64,000 bases of DNA from Flexilinea sp. (GCA_029983925.1 JASBYO010000001.1:36458-100457), one strand, 5' to 3'. Shown: positions 25,741 through 35,073, counted from the first letter of the stretch. Notes: a model not told the origin generated them from the letters alone. Numbers and translations: made by a program.

Positions 25741-26401
25741 ACGCGACCGGGCGTTCGGGTTGGCTTTATGGCGCGCCGAACGTTAGCCGCTTTTCGCGGG
25801 GCGCCGGTTTCCTTCAGTCAGCGCGGATACAATTCTGACACCGAATCCGAAATCAGGAGGTGAATTCAAACGGATCTCTAAATGTGGGGATATCCCCGGG
25901 AAAAATTATCGAGACGTTTATTCAATGTGTTCCCTATGCCGGTTTCCCAAAGGTGTTAAACGCTGTATTCGTTGCGAAGAGCGTTTTTTCAGAGAGAAAT
26001 ATCACGATACAAAAAATATAGATAGTCCGTAAGAAATCCCGCGGCCGGTTTTCCGGTTGCCGGCTGCGAAGCCTGCGCCCTTAAGCGATGAAAATCACGG
26101 CGCTCTTGACGAAAGGCTTGTCCTGATGAAACCGCGGCGAAGATCGTTCAAACCGCCGCCGTATCGGACGTTCCCTCTGAAATTGAAAATACGAAAATTT
26201 CTCCGCTGCCGCGCCGATTTTTAACTCTGTAACAACCGCTGCCGCCCGGTTCGGAACGGCTGCCGACATTGGGATGAATCTCATATCGTATGGAGTCGGG
26301 CAGGGTCAGACAGGAAAACGGCGCGGCCTCCGCTCTGATTCAGCGCGACTGATTTATAATGAAGTTGGTTGAAATTCGAATTGAAACGGATTGGATGCGC
26401 G
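25741..26401. other. Intergenic region with one gene remnant
   Basis: 660 bp without an intact gene. Contains the carboxymuconolactone decarboxylase remnant (25839-26021), a GC-rich hairpin-like stretch around 26040-26072, and a TATAAT at 26355-26360 that may serve the next gene. An open minus-strand frame at 26081-26284 has no recognisable sequence. Confidence 0.6.
25839..26021 (+). pseudogene. 3' remnant of a carboxymuconolactone decarboxylase-family gene
   Basis: An open frame without a credible start contains GISPGKIIETFIQCVPYAGF followed by PKVLNAVFVAKSVF. This matches the C-terminal half of the CMD/AhpD-like family (consensus G-hydrophobic-x-EEI-E-x-x-x-Q-x-x-x-YAGFP-x-x-x-NA). The N-terminal half with the CxxC redox site is missing. 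Stop at 26019-26021. Read as a gene fragment left by deletion. Confidence 0.6.
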
Positions 26402-28456
26402 ATGACGGTTAGGTTACGAAACGTTTTTTTATCGAGATGGTTTTCCGCGATTTTAATTGCGTTGATCGGTTTGTCGCTTTACCTGCCGAACTTGAACGAA
26501 CTGGGGTATTATCGCGACGATTGGAATAATATTTTTAATGCCGATTCGCGCGGCGCGGACATGCTCGTCGAACATTATGCCAGCGACCGTCCGGCGGACG
26601 GATATCTGTTAGCCGCCGCGTATAAAGTTTTCGGGCCGGATCCGACGCCGTATCTGGCGATGAATCTGGGCTGCCGGATTTTGTCGGCGATTTTCTTCAT
26701 GTTGAGCTGCGCGCGGATCTGGCGTTTCCCGCCGTTCGCGGCGTTCGCCGCCGGCGCGCTGTTTATCGTTTTCCCCGGTTATTTGCGCCAGGTTGACGGT
26801 ATCTCCTACCTGCCGCATCAAGTCGCCATGCTGGCGTTCTCGGCGTCGATTTTTCTATCGATCCGTGCTTTTGATATAGGGCGGATTACGGTTCGGGTCG
26901 TGATGATCCTCGCGGCCGCTGTCCTGTCGATCGTCTCGATGTTCCTGATGGAATATTATTTAGGGATGGAGGCGCTGCGTTTTGGCCTGATTTGGGCGTA
27001 CGGCGCGAATCGAACGGACCGGACGTTTTCCGCCGGGTTCCGCCGCGCGATTTTCGGCTTTCTCCCTTACCTGGGCGGCGCGGTCCTGTTCTTCGTTTGG
27101 CGCTCGTTCGTCTTCGAGGCGACGCGTTCGGGAACGGATTTGGGCGCGATTTTTGATCAGTTTCAAGCCGCGCCGAAATACGTCGGCGCGACCTGGTTCC
27201 AGAAATTGACGCTGAATCTTTTTAAACTGTTGGCGGGATCGTGGACCGTGCCGCCATATAACGGATTGAACGGGATTAACGTGCGCGTTTTTTTCCGCGC
27301 TTTCGCTGAGGGATTGCTGCCGCTGGGGATTTTCTGCGCCGCGTTTTTAGGGATGACGCGCGAGCGGAACGCGGGATCCCCGGCGCGGCCGACCGAGCGG
27401 CCCGAACGGAAAAAAACGCGTTGGCAGCTGCAATGGATCTGGATCGGGGCCTTTTCCGCGTCGGTCGAGGTTTTCCTGCTGATCGTCGCGACGCGCGAAA
27501 TAACCTTTTCCTCGAGTTTGGATCGGTTCACATATCATGCCGCGTTCAGCGCCGTTCTCGTTCTGATCGGCTTTATTGCGCTGATTGAAGGGCGTATGGT
27601 CAAGTTCGCGCTGTTGAGCGCGATCGTCCTGGGCGCCGTCCTGACGCAGCGCGTTAATATCCATCGTTACGCGGCGCAAACGCGCGCTGAGACTGACTTC
27701 TGGTGGCAGCTTTCCTGGCGCGCCCCCGATATCCGTAACGGAACAACCGTTCTTTTGCATAATTCGGCATATTCTCCGGAAGAGGATTATGAAAACTTTT
27801 CCCCGCTCCACCTGATTTACCGGCGCCGGGCGGGTTCGCCGATAGTTTTTTCCGACCTGTTGAATAACGATTCGATCCGCAACGCGCGCATGGGCGCGCT
27901 GCAAAAACGGACGGTTCGAAAGATTTCCTTTATCCGAGATTTTTCCAAAGTATTGGCGGTGACGAAACCGACTGAGAAAAGCTGTTTGCAGGTCGTCGAC
28001 GGACGGAATCCGATCTATTCTCCGTTCGATTATTCGCGTATTGACGAAGTCGGTTTCGCTTCTGATCCGGATCGGATCGTATTGGAAGGCGCGGCGCATG
28101 TTCCGGATACGCGTTTCTTCGGACCGGAACCGGCGCGCGAATGGTGTTACAGCTACGCGCTCATGGGCGCCGCCCAGCAGCGTCATGCCTGGGCGGACGT
28201 CGCCGCAATCGCCGATGAAGCGATTGACGCCGGATATCATGCCGAAGATCCGGTTGAGTGGCTCCCCGTCGTTCAGTCGTTCGCTTATTTGGGGCGCGAG
28301 GACGACGCGCGCGGTTATCTGGCGATTTTGAAATCCGATCCGTATTTGCGTTTTCAAAGTTGTCAATATTTTCGGCGCGCGGCGGAACTCTTGACGCTGA
28401 CCGAATCGGAGGCCGCAGGGAACCGCTGGCTGTCAATAGAATTGTGTGAAGATTGA
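26402..28456 (+). CDS. Polytopic membrane protein, GT-C glycosyltransferase-like
   Basis: About 684 residues. Ten or so hydrophobic segments in the first 460 residues, then a soluble C-terminal part of about 220 residues. The first loop after TM1 has NELGYYRDDWNNIF; an acidic pair in this loop is the usual catalytic signature of GT-C lipid-sugar-dependent glycosyltransferases. The C-terminal part has TPR-like helices. ATG 26402 is taken as start; an in-frame TTG at 26369 is less likely. Specific function unknown; a role in envelope glycosylation is inferred. A second GT-C-like protein is at 40631. Confidence 0.6.
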   Translation: MTVRLRNVFLSRWFSAILIALIGLSLYLPNLNELGYYRDDWNNIFNADSRGADMLVEHYASDRPADGYLLAAAYKVFGPDPTPYLAMNLGCRILSAIFFMLSCARIWRFPPFAAFAAGALFIVFPGYLRQVDGISYLPHQVAMLAFSASIFLSIRAFDIGRITVRVVMILAAAVLSIVSMFLMEYYLGMEALRFGLIWAYGANRTDRTFSAGFRRAIFGFLPYLGGAVLFFVWRSFVFEATRSGTDLGAIFDQFQAAPKYVGATWFQKLTLNLFKLLAGSWTVPPYNGLNGINVRVFFRAFAEGLLPLGIFCAAFLGMTRERNAGSPARPTERPERKKTRWQLQWIWIGAFSASVEVFLLIVATREITFSSSLDRFTYHAAFSAVLVLIGFIALIEGRMVKFALLSAIVLGAVLTQRVNIHRYAAQTRAETDFWWQLSWRAPDIRNGTTVLLHNSAYSPEEDYENFSPLHLIYRRRAGSPIVFSDLLNNDSIRNARMGALQKRTVRKISFIRDFSKVLAVTKPTEKSCLQVVDGRNPIYSPFDYSRIDEVGFASDPDRIVLEGAAHVPDTRFFGPEPAREWCYSYALMGAAQQRHAWADVAAIADEAIDAGYHAEDPVEWLPVVQSFAYLGREDDARGYLAILKSDPYLRFQSCQYFRRAAELLTLTESEAAGNRWLSIELCED

Positions 28457-28472
28457 AAGGAACCGTTGGATA

Positions 28473-29582
28473 ATGACGAACGATCGCATGAATCGAATCG
28501 CGGAACAGGTCGCGGCGTCCGGTTTGGACGCGGCCGCGCTGATTCCCTCGCCGAATTTTATTTGGGCGACGGGACTAAAAAAACATCTGAGCGAACGGCC
28601 GACGGTTCTGATCATCCGTGCGGACGGAACCGCCGCTATAATTGCGGCCGCGTTTGAGATCGCGTCGGTTCGGGAAGCGTTTCCGGATATTGAGGCGTTT
28701 CCGTACCGCGATAATCCGGCGCTTTGGAGCGAAGCGTTCGCCGAAGCGGGAAAGCGGCTCGGATTAACGGGGAAAACGATCGGCGTCGAACCGCTTCATT
28801 TCCGGTTCCACGAGTCGTCTTTGCTTTCAAAGAATATCCCGGACGTCCGCCTTGTCGGCGCTGCAGGTCTTTTTTCGACGCTGCGAATCCGGAAAACGGC
28901 GGAAGAACTCGATAAGATCCGCCGCGCGGCGCGGATCGCCGAAGCCGCGCTGGAAGATACGCTTCCCTTGATCCGGCCGGGAATTCGCGAGATCGAGATT
29001 TCGGAAGCGCTGATCGGGAACATGATCCGGCGCGGAAGCGAGATTGAGCTTCCTTTCGCGCCGATTATCGGGAGCGGCCCGAATTCCGCCGATCCGCACG
29101 CGGCGGTCTCCGAGCGCGAAGTTCAATCCGGCGAGTTCCTGCTGATCGATTGGGGCGCGCGGTACGGCGGTTATTGTTCCGATTTGACGCGGACGTTTGC
29201 GGTCGGCGAGGTTTCAAGCGAGATGGCTCGGGTCTATGAAACGGTTTTAGCGGCAAACCGGGCAGCTGCGGATTTCGCGCGTCCGGGCGTTCGCGCCGGG
29301 GACGTTGACGGCGCGGCGCGGGATACGATCCGCGGCGTCGGTTACGGCGAATATTTTACGCACCGTCTTGGCCACGGCTTAGGTATGGAGTGTCATGAAG
29401 ATCCGTATATGTTCGCGGAGAACGACGCTGCGCTTGAACCGGGGATGGTTTTTACCGACGAACCGGGAATTTACCTTCCCGGGAAATTCGGGGTTCGGAT
29501 AGAGGACGATCTCGTCGTGACGGAAACCGGCTGCGAGGCGTTGACGCGTTTCCCGCGCGAACTGAGGGTTTTATGGAATTGA
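28473..29582 (+). CDS. M24 family aminopeptidase P-like metallopeptidase (Xaa-Pro)
   Basis: 369 residues. N-terminal creatinase-like domain (about 1-130), then the pita-bread catalytic domain. Dinuclear metal ligands are visible: LLIDWGARYGGYCSDLTRTF (two Asp), HRLGHGLG (His), FTDEPGIYLPG (Glu) and VRIEDDLVVTE (Glu). Removes an N-terminal residue before proline or cleaves Xaa-Pro dipeptides in the cytoplasm. ATG 28473 has a weak AAAGG upstream; an in-frame GTG at 28446 overlaps the previous gene. Overlaps the next gene by 10 bp. Confidence 0.9.
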   Translation: MTNDRMNRIAEQVAASGLDAAALIPSPNFIWATGLKKHLSERPTVLIIRADGTAAIIAAAFEIASVREAFPDIEAFPYRDNPALWSEAFAEAGKRLGLTGKTIGVEPLHFRFHESSLLSKNIPDVRLVGAAGLFSTLRIRKTAEELDKIRRAARIAEAALEDTLPLIRPGIREIEISEALIGNMIRRGSEIELPFAPIIGSGPNSADPHAAVSEREVQSGEFLLIDWGARYGGYCSDLTRTFAVGEVSSEMARVYETVLAANRAAADFARPGVRAGDVDGAARDTIRGVGYGEYFTHRLGHGLGMECHEDPYMFAENDAALEPGMVFTDEPGIYLPGKFGVRIEDDLVVTETGCEALTRFPRELRVLWN

Positions 29583-30229
29583 CGAACGAAACTTACGAAA
29601 ATTTACGTCTGGTTCCGATTCAAACCGGCCCGATGGCGAACAATTGTTATATTGTCGCCGATACGGAGAAGAAAGAATGCGTTGTGATCGACGCGTCGTT
29701 TGACTTTGAGCAGGCGACGCGGAAAATTGACGCGGAAGGTTGGCGCTGGATCGGATTTTGGGCGACGCACGCTCATTACGATCATATCTACGGCGCAAAA
29801 TATACGAAAACGGACGGACGGGATATCCCGATCGCGCTTCATCCCGACGACGAACCGATTCGGATCGGCGAAGGAGGCGCGCGCATGGGTCAATCGCGCG
29901 GCGTTCGCTGTCCCGAACCGGCGATTCGGCTGCAGGACGGGATGACGTTATGGGTTGGGTCGTATCGTTTTACCGTTCTGCATACGCCTGGGCATTCCCC
30001 CGGGTCGGTTTGTTATTACTGCGCGGCGGCGGGTTGGCTTTTCAGCGGCGATACCGTTTTTTATCACGACCACGGCCGAACCGATCTTTACGGCGGTTCC
30101 CAATCGACGATCGAGAAAAGTATTAATACGAAGATACTGACGCTGCCGGATGAGACGCTGATTTTTCCCGGTCATGAATCGTTTACTTCCGTTGGAGCGG
30201 AACGCCCTTTTTTCGGGCAATATTTCTAA
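29573..30229 (+). CDS. MBL-fold metallohydrolase (glyoxalase II-like)
   Basis: 218 residues. Metallo-beta-lactamase fold with HxHxDH in THAHYDHIYGA, then the later metal ligands HTPGHSPGSVCYY, FSGDTVFY and FPGHE. Closest in layout to the hydroxyacylglutathione hydrolase-like YcbL group. Overlaps the M24 peptidase gene and is 3 bp from the next lipoprotein gene, so likely co-expressed. Substrate unknown. Confidence 0.9.
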   Translation: MELTNETYENLRLVPIQTGPMANNCYIVADTEKKECVVIDASFDFEQATRKIDAEGWRWIGFWATHAHYDHIYGAKYTKTDGRDIPIALHPDDEPIRIGEGGARMGQSRGVRCPEPAIRLQDGMTLWVGSYRFTVLHTPGHSPGSVCYYCAAAGWLFSGDTVFYHDHGRTDLYGGSQSTIEKSINTKILTLPDETLIFPGHESFTSVGAERPFFGQYF

Positions 30230-30232
30230 GCT

Positions 30233-31696
30233 ATGAACAGCGGACAACGCCATATCAGTTCCCGATTCTGTCGCACCGGTCTGACCGGCGTGTTGTTTGG
30301 GCTGCTGTGCGCGTTGTTCGCCGGTTGTAATACGCCGAATTTGATCCCGAGCGCGACGGCGACGCCGACGGCAACGGAAACGCGCGTCGTGACGCTGACG
30401 CCGAGCGCGACGCCGCGGCCGACGGCAACTCCGCTTCCCGCGTATCTCAGCGTTAAACTTGAAGATTTGGCCGGATTGGAACTCCGTGTCTGGCATGGGT
30501 TCCGGGACGAGACGCAGGCGTATTTTGAGACGCTTGTCGAGGTGTTTAATGATGAAAACGAATTCGGAATCGTCGTCAACGCGGAAAGCGCGATTTCGGA
30601 CGTGAACCTGAACGAACGCGTCATGAGCGTAACGGACGTCGAAGATCATCCCAACCTGATCTTTTCGAGCGATGATTATCTGCGCTCCTGGCAGCGCGAG
30701 GCGGTTCTTTTCACGCCCCTTGACGATTACTTCGATCATCCGCAATACGGAATTGGTTCGGAAACGCGCGCGGCTTTAGACGCCCGCTTCCCGCTTGACG
30801 GGAAACGGACGCGTTTCCCGCTATGGTTGAATCCCTTTTTCCTATTTTATAACGATACCTGGGGGCGGCAGTTGGGCTTTTCGGAGCCGCCGGAAACGTT
30901 CGGCGCGTTCGAAGAACAGATTTGCGCCGCGCGCGCCGCGCGTATGAATGACGGGGATCCGGATAACGACGGTACCGGCGGTTGGATTCTTTCTTCCGCG
31001 CCGGGAACGGTTGTCAGCTGGCTTTCGGCGCTGAATGATACGGATCCTGATTTCAGCGATCTGACGACGGCGGCGGTCGGCGCGAATTTTATCGAAACGG
31101 TTGCGACGCTGCGGCGGTTATTCGATGAAGGCTGCGTCTGGCAGAGCCGCTTACGAGAGCCGTACGCTTATTTCGCCGGTCATAACGCCCTCGTTTATTC
31201 GGGAACGGCGGCGGATATATCTTTCCAGCGGCTGGCCTTCCGCGATCATGAAACGAACGGGAGCGACGATTGGCGCGTGATTCCTTACCCCGGACGCAAA
31301 AGAGCGCGTTCGGAGGTTTACGCCGAGACGGCCGCGGTCGGAATCGTCGTTCATTCCGCGGACGAACAATTCGCTTCCTGGTTATTTCTGGAATGGCTGT
31401 TGAGCGGCGGGCGGTGGGAAGGATGGACGGCGGCTGCGCATGGATTTCCGATTCTTGATTCGGAAACGTTCCTCCGCGCGGAACGAAAAAACATAGATCA
31501 AAAGATCGCCGCGGCGCTGTACGAAGGATTGAACCCGGTTTCATATTCGTTTCCGGCCGATTGGGTTACTTTAAAGCCGGTTGTTGCCGACGGGTTCGCT
31601 TTCGCGTTCGGCGCGGGAGCGACGGCTGAATCGGCGCCGATTATTTGGGATCAAGTCTTGCAGACGATTGAAGAAATTAATCTTTTAGGATTTTGA
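30233..31696 (+). CDS. Extracellular solute-binding lipoprotein without its own permeases
   Basis: 487 residues. Lipobox LFAGC at the end of the signal peptide, followed by a Thr/Pro-rich linker (SATATPTATETRVVTL) typical of Chloroflexota lipoproteins. The rest fits SBP family 1: LELRVWHGF, FNDENEFGIVVNAES, FPLWLNPFFLFYNDTWG and WLFLEWLLSGG. No permease or ATPase gene is near; the next gene is another lipoprotein. It may serve a distant transporter or a sensing role. Ligand unknown. Confidence 0.8.
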   Translation: MNSGQRHISSRFCRTGLTGVLFGLLCALFAGCNTPNLIPSATATPTATETRVVTLTPSATPRPTATPLPAYLSVKLEDLAGLELRVWHGFRDETQAYFETLVEVFNDENEFGIVVNAESAISDVNLNERVMSVTDVEDHPNLIFSSDDYLRSWQREAVLFTPLDDYFDHPQYGIGSETRAALDARFPLDGKRTRFPLWLNPFFLFYNDTWGRQLGFSEPPETFGAFEEQICAARAARMNDGDPDNDGTGGWILSSAPGTVVSWLSALNDTDPDFSDLTTAAVGANFIETVATLRRLFDEGCVWQSRLREPYAYFAGHNALVYSGTAADISFQRLAFRDHETNGSDDWRVIPYPGRKRARSEVYAETAAVGIVVHSADEQFASWLFLEWLLSGGRWEGWTAAAHGFPILDSETFLRAERKNIDQKIAAALYEGLNPVSYSFPADWVTLKPVVADGFAFAFGAGATAESAPIIWDQVLQTIEEINLLGF

Positions 31697-31708
31697 GGGC
31701 GATGGAAG

Positions 31709-32875
31709 ATGGTTCGAAAAATTAGTTTCGCGTTTATTGTTATTTCTTGTCTGATTGTTGTCAACGCCTGTTCAACGTTCGTTCCGGTTCCGATCGAGCT
31801 GACGCAGCAGGCGCAGGAAACGGCTCGGATTGAAACGGAGATCGCCGGAAAAGTTTATCTGGCGTTGACGATCGACGCGCTGGAGACGCTGGTCGTCGAA
31901 TTATCTGAAACGCCGGTTCCGCCGACGGAGACGCTGACGCTTTCGCCGACGCGGCTGCCGACTTCGACCGATACGCCCGCGCCGACCTCGACCGATACGC
32001 CTATGCCGACGGTTCGTCCGCGGCGGACTGTCACCCGCGGTTTCGAACCTGCCCCGTCCCTGACGCGTCCGGTCCCGGAAGATCTTCCGACGATTCCGAT
32101 CGCTTGGACGGAAGCGGCGCCGAGCGTAACTGAAGAAGCCCTGTTTGCGGCGCAAATGACCGCAGCTGCGATTGCGTTGGAGGAGAGCCGCGTGTTGACT
32201 TCGGATTGGCAGCCTGATTTCGGCGATGCCGGCGCTGAAGCGACGCCCCCGGCGGCTGTCGGCGTCGAACCGCTGCCGACGCTCGCGGAACCGGACGTTG
32301 TTGAACTGGGCCTCTCGGACGATAAAATCCTGATAACGGCGGCGAATCCGGACGCCGTATATCGAATCGAGACCGAAGCCGACGAGATGATCCTGATTCG
32401 GGCGTTGACCGGGCCGGCGTTGGAACTGAGCTTGACGGAAAAAAGGAGCGGCTCAGAGCCGGCGTTGATTTATCTGGACGATACGGCTGCGCTGATCCAG
32501 TCGCAGACCGGCGGAACGGTCGAACTGCGCGCGCTTTCGGAAGGAGGGGTGGAGATCGCGCGGATCGATAAGATTCATTTAGGCAAAGAAACGCCGGAGT
32601 TGTCTCTGCGCCCCGATCCGGGTTATCATGTTTTCATCGTTCAGATCCCTGTCGGGGACGGCGTCAGCTTTGAAGTCGTTTTTGACGAGAAATCCGGCGG
32701 CGAAGTTGCGTTTATCCCCTGGACGGGCGAGCGGCCGGAACGTTATTCCGGTTTGAGTCATGTGAATTGGACGTCCTGCTGCGGGCTGTCGGAAATTTAT
32801 TTCGTCCTGCTCGAATCCGGCGATTTCTCGGCGAGTCTGTCCGCCGATTGGATTCCGCGCGACGGCGGGAACTGA
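31709..32875 (+). CDS. Lipoprotein with Thr/Pro-rich stalk, unknown function
   Basis: 388 residues. Signal peptide ends in lipobox VVNAC. A helical segment (PIELTQQAQETARIETEIAG) precedes a Thr/Pro/Ser-rich stalk at about residues 70-110 (PVPPTETLTLSPTRLPTSTD) and a C-terminal beta-rich domain. No known domain recognised. The gene is 12 bp after the binding lipoprotein, so they share an operon and may act together at the cell surface. Confidence 0.72.
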   Translation: MVRKISFAFIVISCLIVVNACSTFVPVPIELTQQAQETARIETEIAGKVYLALTIDALETLVVELSETPVPPTETLTLSPTRLPTSTDTPAPTSTDTPMPTVRPRRTVTRGFEPAPSLTRPVPEDLPTIPIAWTEAAPSVTEEALFAAQMTAAAIALEESRVLTSDWQPDFGDAGAEATPPAAVGVEPLPTLAEPDVVELGLSDDKILITAANPDAVYRIETEADEMILIRALTGPALELSLTEKRSGSEPALIYLDDTAALIQSQTGGTVELRALSEGGVEIARIDKIHLGKETPELSLRPDPGYHVFIVQIPVGDGVSFEVVFDEKSGGEVAFIPWTGERPERYSGLSHVNWTSCCGLSEIYFVLLESGDFSASLSADWIPRDGGN

Positions 32876-32901
32876 AAGGCTTCGAATCTCGTCTTTAATA
32901 A

Positions 32902-32930
32902 GTGACAAGTTGTTGTATGAATGGTATGGT
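32902..32930 (+). promoter_or_regulatory. Candidate promoter
   Basis: GTGACA (32902-32907), 17-bp spacer, TATGGT (32925-32930) with an upstream TG (extended -10). Reads into the exported three-repeat protein gene. Confidence 0.4.
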
Positions 32931-32949
32931 TTGGAAAAGGAGTCGTTTA

Positions 32950-34026
32950 ATGAAGAAAGTTACAATGTCGATTTTCTTGGCCGTTTTATTTCTTTGCGCC
33001 GCGGTTCCGGCCATGGCGCAAACGACGTTGATGATTGGCGGAACGATCGCGTTTCATCCCGGTCAATCGAGCCAGGTTATCAGCGGGCGTCTTGATGGGG
33101 GCGTCGCCGTTCGTTACGAATTTTACGCGAGCGCGAATCAGACGGCGTCGATCGCGCTGAATTCGGATAATCAGCAGGCGATTCTTAGCGTTAAGTCGCT
33201 GACCGGGCAGGTGCTGATGGATTTGAACCAGAAGAGCGCGATTTTCGGGATGCCGCTTCCCGCGACGGGAGGGTACGAAATTATCGTTTACAATCCGGGC
33301 CCCATGGCGACGAATTATAATTTCCTGCTTTCGATCCCGCCGTTTACGGGGGCGGCGCCCGCGGTTCCCGCCAATCCGGGTTACGCGAATACCGGTCCGC
33401 GGCAGTACCGAATGGGCGGAACGATTCAGTTTGCGCTGGGCGAGACAATGGCGCAGATTTCTGGTTCGATCGACGGCGGAAGTTGTACGCGTTATGATTT
33501 TTATGCCGGAAACGATAACTTGCTGTTAGCGTCCGTCGCGTCCGAAACGCGCCGGCTCAATTTGGGCCTGAGCGATAATACGGGCGCGTTATATGTCAGC
33601 AACGCGCTCGGTTATGGTTATATCCGCCAGCTGCTCTCCAAAACGACGAAATATAGTTTGGATATCTGCAACCCTGATATGACGGCGTCGAAATTTGATT
33701 TGACGTTCGTTATCCCTGCGCGAATTCGTTTCGCGAAAGGAAGTTACGGCGCGCAGATGAACGGTTCGGTTAAGGCAAACGGCGTTGTTTCTTATACAGC
33801 CTACGCGTCGGCAGGTCAGACGATGTTTGTCAATTTGCAAAGCGGTACGGGACAGCCGAACGCGTTTTTACGGATCAGCGGAATTCAGGACGGCGTTATC
33901 TACCTTGATCATCAGGCCAAACTGACGTCCTGGACGGGGTATATCCCGATTAAACAGGATTATCTGATCGAGGTCGTTTCGTATCAGGCGGCGACGAATT
34001 ACGCTCTGAATGTGAATATTTATTGA
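32950..34026 (+). CDS. Exported protein with three PPC-like beta-sandwich repeats
   Basis: 358 residues. Signal peptide MKKVTMSIFLAVLFLCAA ending PAMAQTT. Three repeats of about 110 residues start near MIGGTIAFHPGQSSQVISG, RMGGTIQFALGETMAQISG and RIRFAKGSYGAQMNGSV. Each contains a YxFYA motif and ends in a tyrosine-rich strand. They resemble bacterial pre-peptidase C-terminal (PPC) domains, which usually sit on secreted enzymes, but no enzyme is attached here. Start 32950 with AAGGAG; an upstream in-frame start would mask the signal peptide. Function unknown. Confidence 0.75.
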   Translation: MKKVTMSIFLAVLFLCAAVPAMAQTTLMIGGTIAFHPGQSSQVISGRLDGGVAVRYEFYASANQTASIALNSDNQQAILSVKSLTGQVLMDLNQKSAIFGMPLPATGGYEIIVYNPGPMATNYNFLLSIPPFTGAAPAVPANPGYANTGPRQYRMGGTIQFALGETMAQISGSIDGGSCTRYDFYAGNDNLLLASVASETRRLNLGLSDNTGALYVSNALGYGYIRQLLSKTTKYSLDICNPDMTASKFDLTFVIPARIRFAKGSYGAQMNGSVKANGVVSYTAYASAGQTMFVNLQSGTGQPNAFLRISGIQDGVIYLDHQAKLTSWTGYIPIKQDYLIEVVSYQAATNYALNVNIY

Positions 34027-34046
34027 TTCGCGCGGGATGCGTTGGA

Positions 34047-34084
34047 TAAGAGGCGCGAGCGTTTATGGCCGGGCCTCTTATTTT
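34047..34084 (+). terminator. Rho-independent terminator
   Basis: TAAGAGGC (34047-34054) pairs with GCCTCTTA (34073-34080), then TTTT. Confidence 0.75.
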
Positions 34085-34197
34085 CGATAGATCCTCGAGT
34101 AGAATTAGAGTTGTCGGAATACAGCCGGAAGAGCGTAATCGTTTAACGCCGGTCTTAATTTAAAAGTCGGTCTGAAGTTAGGAAGGAAATTGACGTT

Positions 34198-34404
34198 ATG
34201 AATGATGATCGCCAGGGATGTTTGGGCTTTCTGTTGAAGGGGTTTATTTTTTCAAAACTTTATGGCTGGGGACAGCGAACTTTCGGGTATAGATCAGGGA
34301 ACGGTTGTTTCGGCTGCGGCTGCGGATGTTTTATGCTGATTATCTTCGTTGTCGCGATCCTCAGCATGTTTTTCGAAACGGATTTTTCAAAATTGGGTTT
34401 TTAG
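34198..34404 (+). CDS. Small Gly/Cys-rich single-span membrane protein
   Basis: 68 residues. A polar/aromatic N-terminus with SKLYGWGQRTFGYRSG is followed by a dense Cys cluster (CFGCGCGCF) directly at the start of one hydrophobic span (MLIIFVVAILSMFF). Start has GGAAGG upstream at normal distance. The stop directly abuts the NUDIX gene ATG, so the pair is translationally coupled. Not recognised; the Cys cluster may bind metal or form disulfides. Confidence 0.65.
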   Translation: MNDDRQGCLGFLLKGFIFSKLYGWGQRTFGYRSGNGCFGCGCGCFMLIIFVVAILSMFFETDFSKLGF

Positions 34405-34884
34405 ATGGGCGAGCGATACCGGGTCATACCGCGTACGTTGATCTTTATTTTTCATGCCGGACGCGTGCTGCTGCTGCGCGGCGCTATGACGAAGAAAAAT
34501 TTTCCCGGTCTTTATAACGGTTTAGGCGGCCATGTGGAACATGGCGAGACAATTCTTGACGGAGCGGCGCGCGAATTATTTGAAGAGAGCGGGCTGTCCG
34601 GCGTTGTTTTGGATCTTTGCGGAATTTCGATGGATTCGACGCGTTCGGATATCGGCGTTGAGGTTCATATTTTCCGCGGGGAACTTTCGCATCCGCCGTT
34701 ATTGTGCGAATCTTCCGAAGGGACGCTGGAATGGATCGGGCGGGAAGAATTAGCGAAGCTCGACGCTGTTCCGGATCTGATCCCTTTTTTGGAACGGATT
34801 TGGGATCGTGGACACGGCGAGCGCGTCTTTTTTGCACGTGTGGATTGGAACGCCCCGCCCGGCGACCGGATTTTTTTTACGTGA
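34405..34884 (+). CDS. NUDIX hydrolase
   Basis: 159 residues. Full NUDIX box: GHVEHGETILDGAARELFEE followed by SGL, giving the G-x5-E-x7-REuxEExGu pattern. N-terminal VIPRTLIFIFHAGRVLLLRG and GLYNGLGGHVE resemble 8-oxo-dGTPase/MutT-like members. Hydrolyses a nucleoside diphosphate-X compound, possibly a damaged nucleotide. ATG directly follows the stop of the small membrane protein gene; a terminator follows. Substrate not determinable. Confidence 0.9.
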   Translation: MGERYRVIPRTLIFIFHAGRVLLLRGAMTKKNFPGLYNGLGGHVEHGETILDGAARELFEESGLSGVVLDLCGISMDSTRSDIGVEVHIFRGELSHPPLLCESSEGTLEWIGREELAKLDAVPDLIPFLERIWDRGHGERVFFARVDWNAPPGDRIFFT

Positions 34885-34894
34885 GTTGGGAATT

Positions 34895-34937
34895 CAGCGC
34901 CGCGATGTGCTGACCGGGTCTGAGCGGCGCTGTTTTT
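34895..34937 (+). terminator. Rho-independent terminator after the NUDIX gene
   Basis: CAGCGCCGC (34895-34903) pairs with GCGGCGCTG (34924-34932), followed by TTTTTA. Confidence 0.85.
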
Positions 34938-35073
34938 ACTATTTCCCGGCTTGAAAATTCTCGCTTCGCCTCGAAAAGATACTATACTTATAAATCGAAG
35001 ATCGGAAAAACCCCGTCTTTTTTAACGCGGTAATTTTTTGATTAGGACGGGAAAAGTCAAAGGAACCAGAAGT

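Noticed and set aside
25861-26035. Alternative frame with a CxxC-x8-CxxC zinc-ribbon-like pattern
   Set aside because: The overlapping frame has a much better family match (carboxymuconolactone decarboxylase), and the Cys frame has no start with a ribosome site; the pattern is probably chance.
26081-26284. 67-codon open frame on the minus strand in the gap before the GT-C-like gene
   Set aside because: No recognisable sequence, no ribosome site, composition like shadow frames elsewhere.
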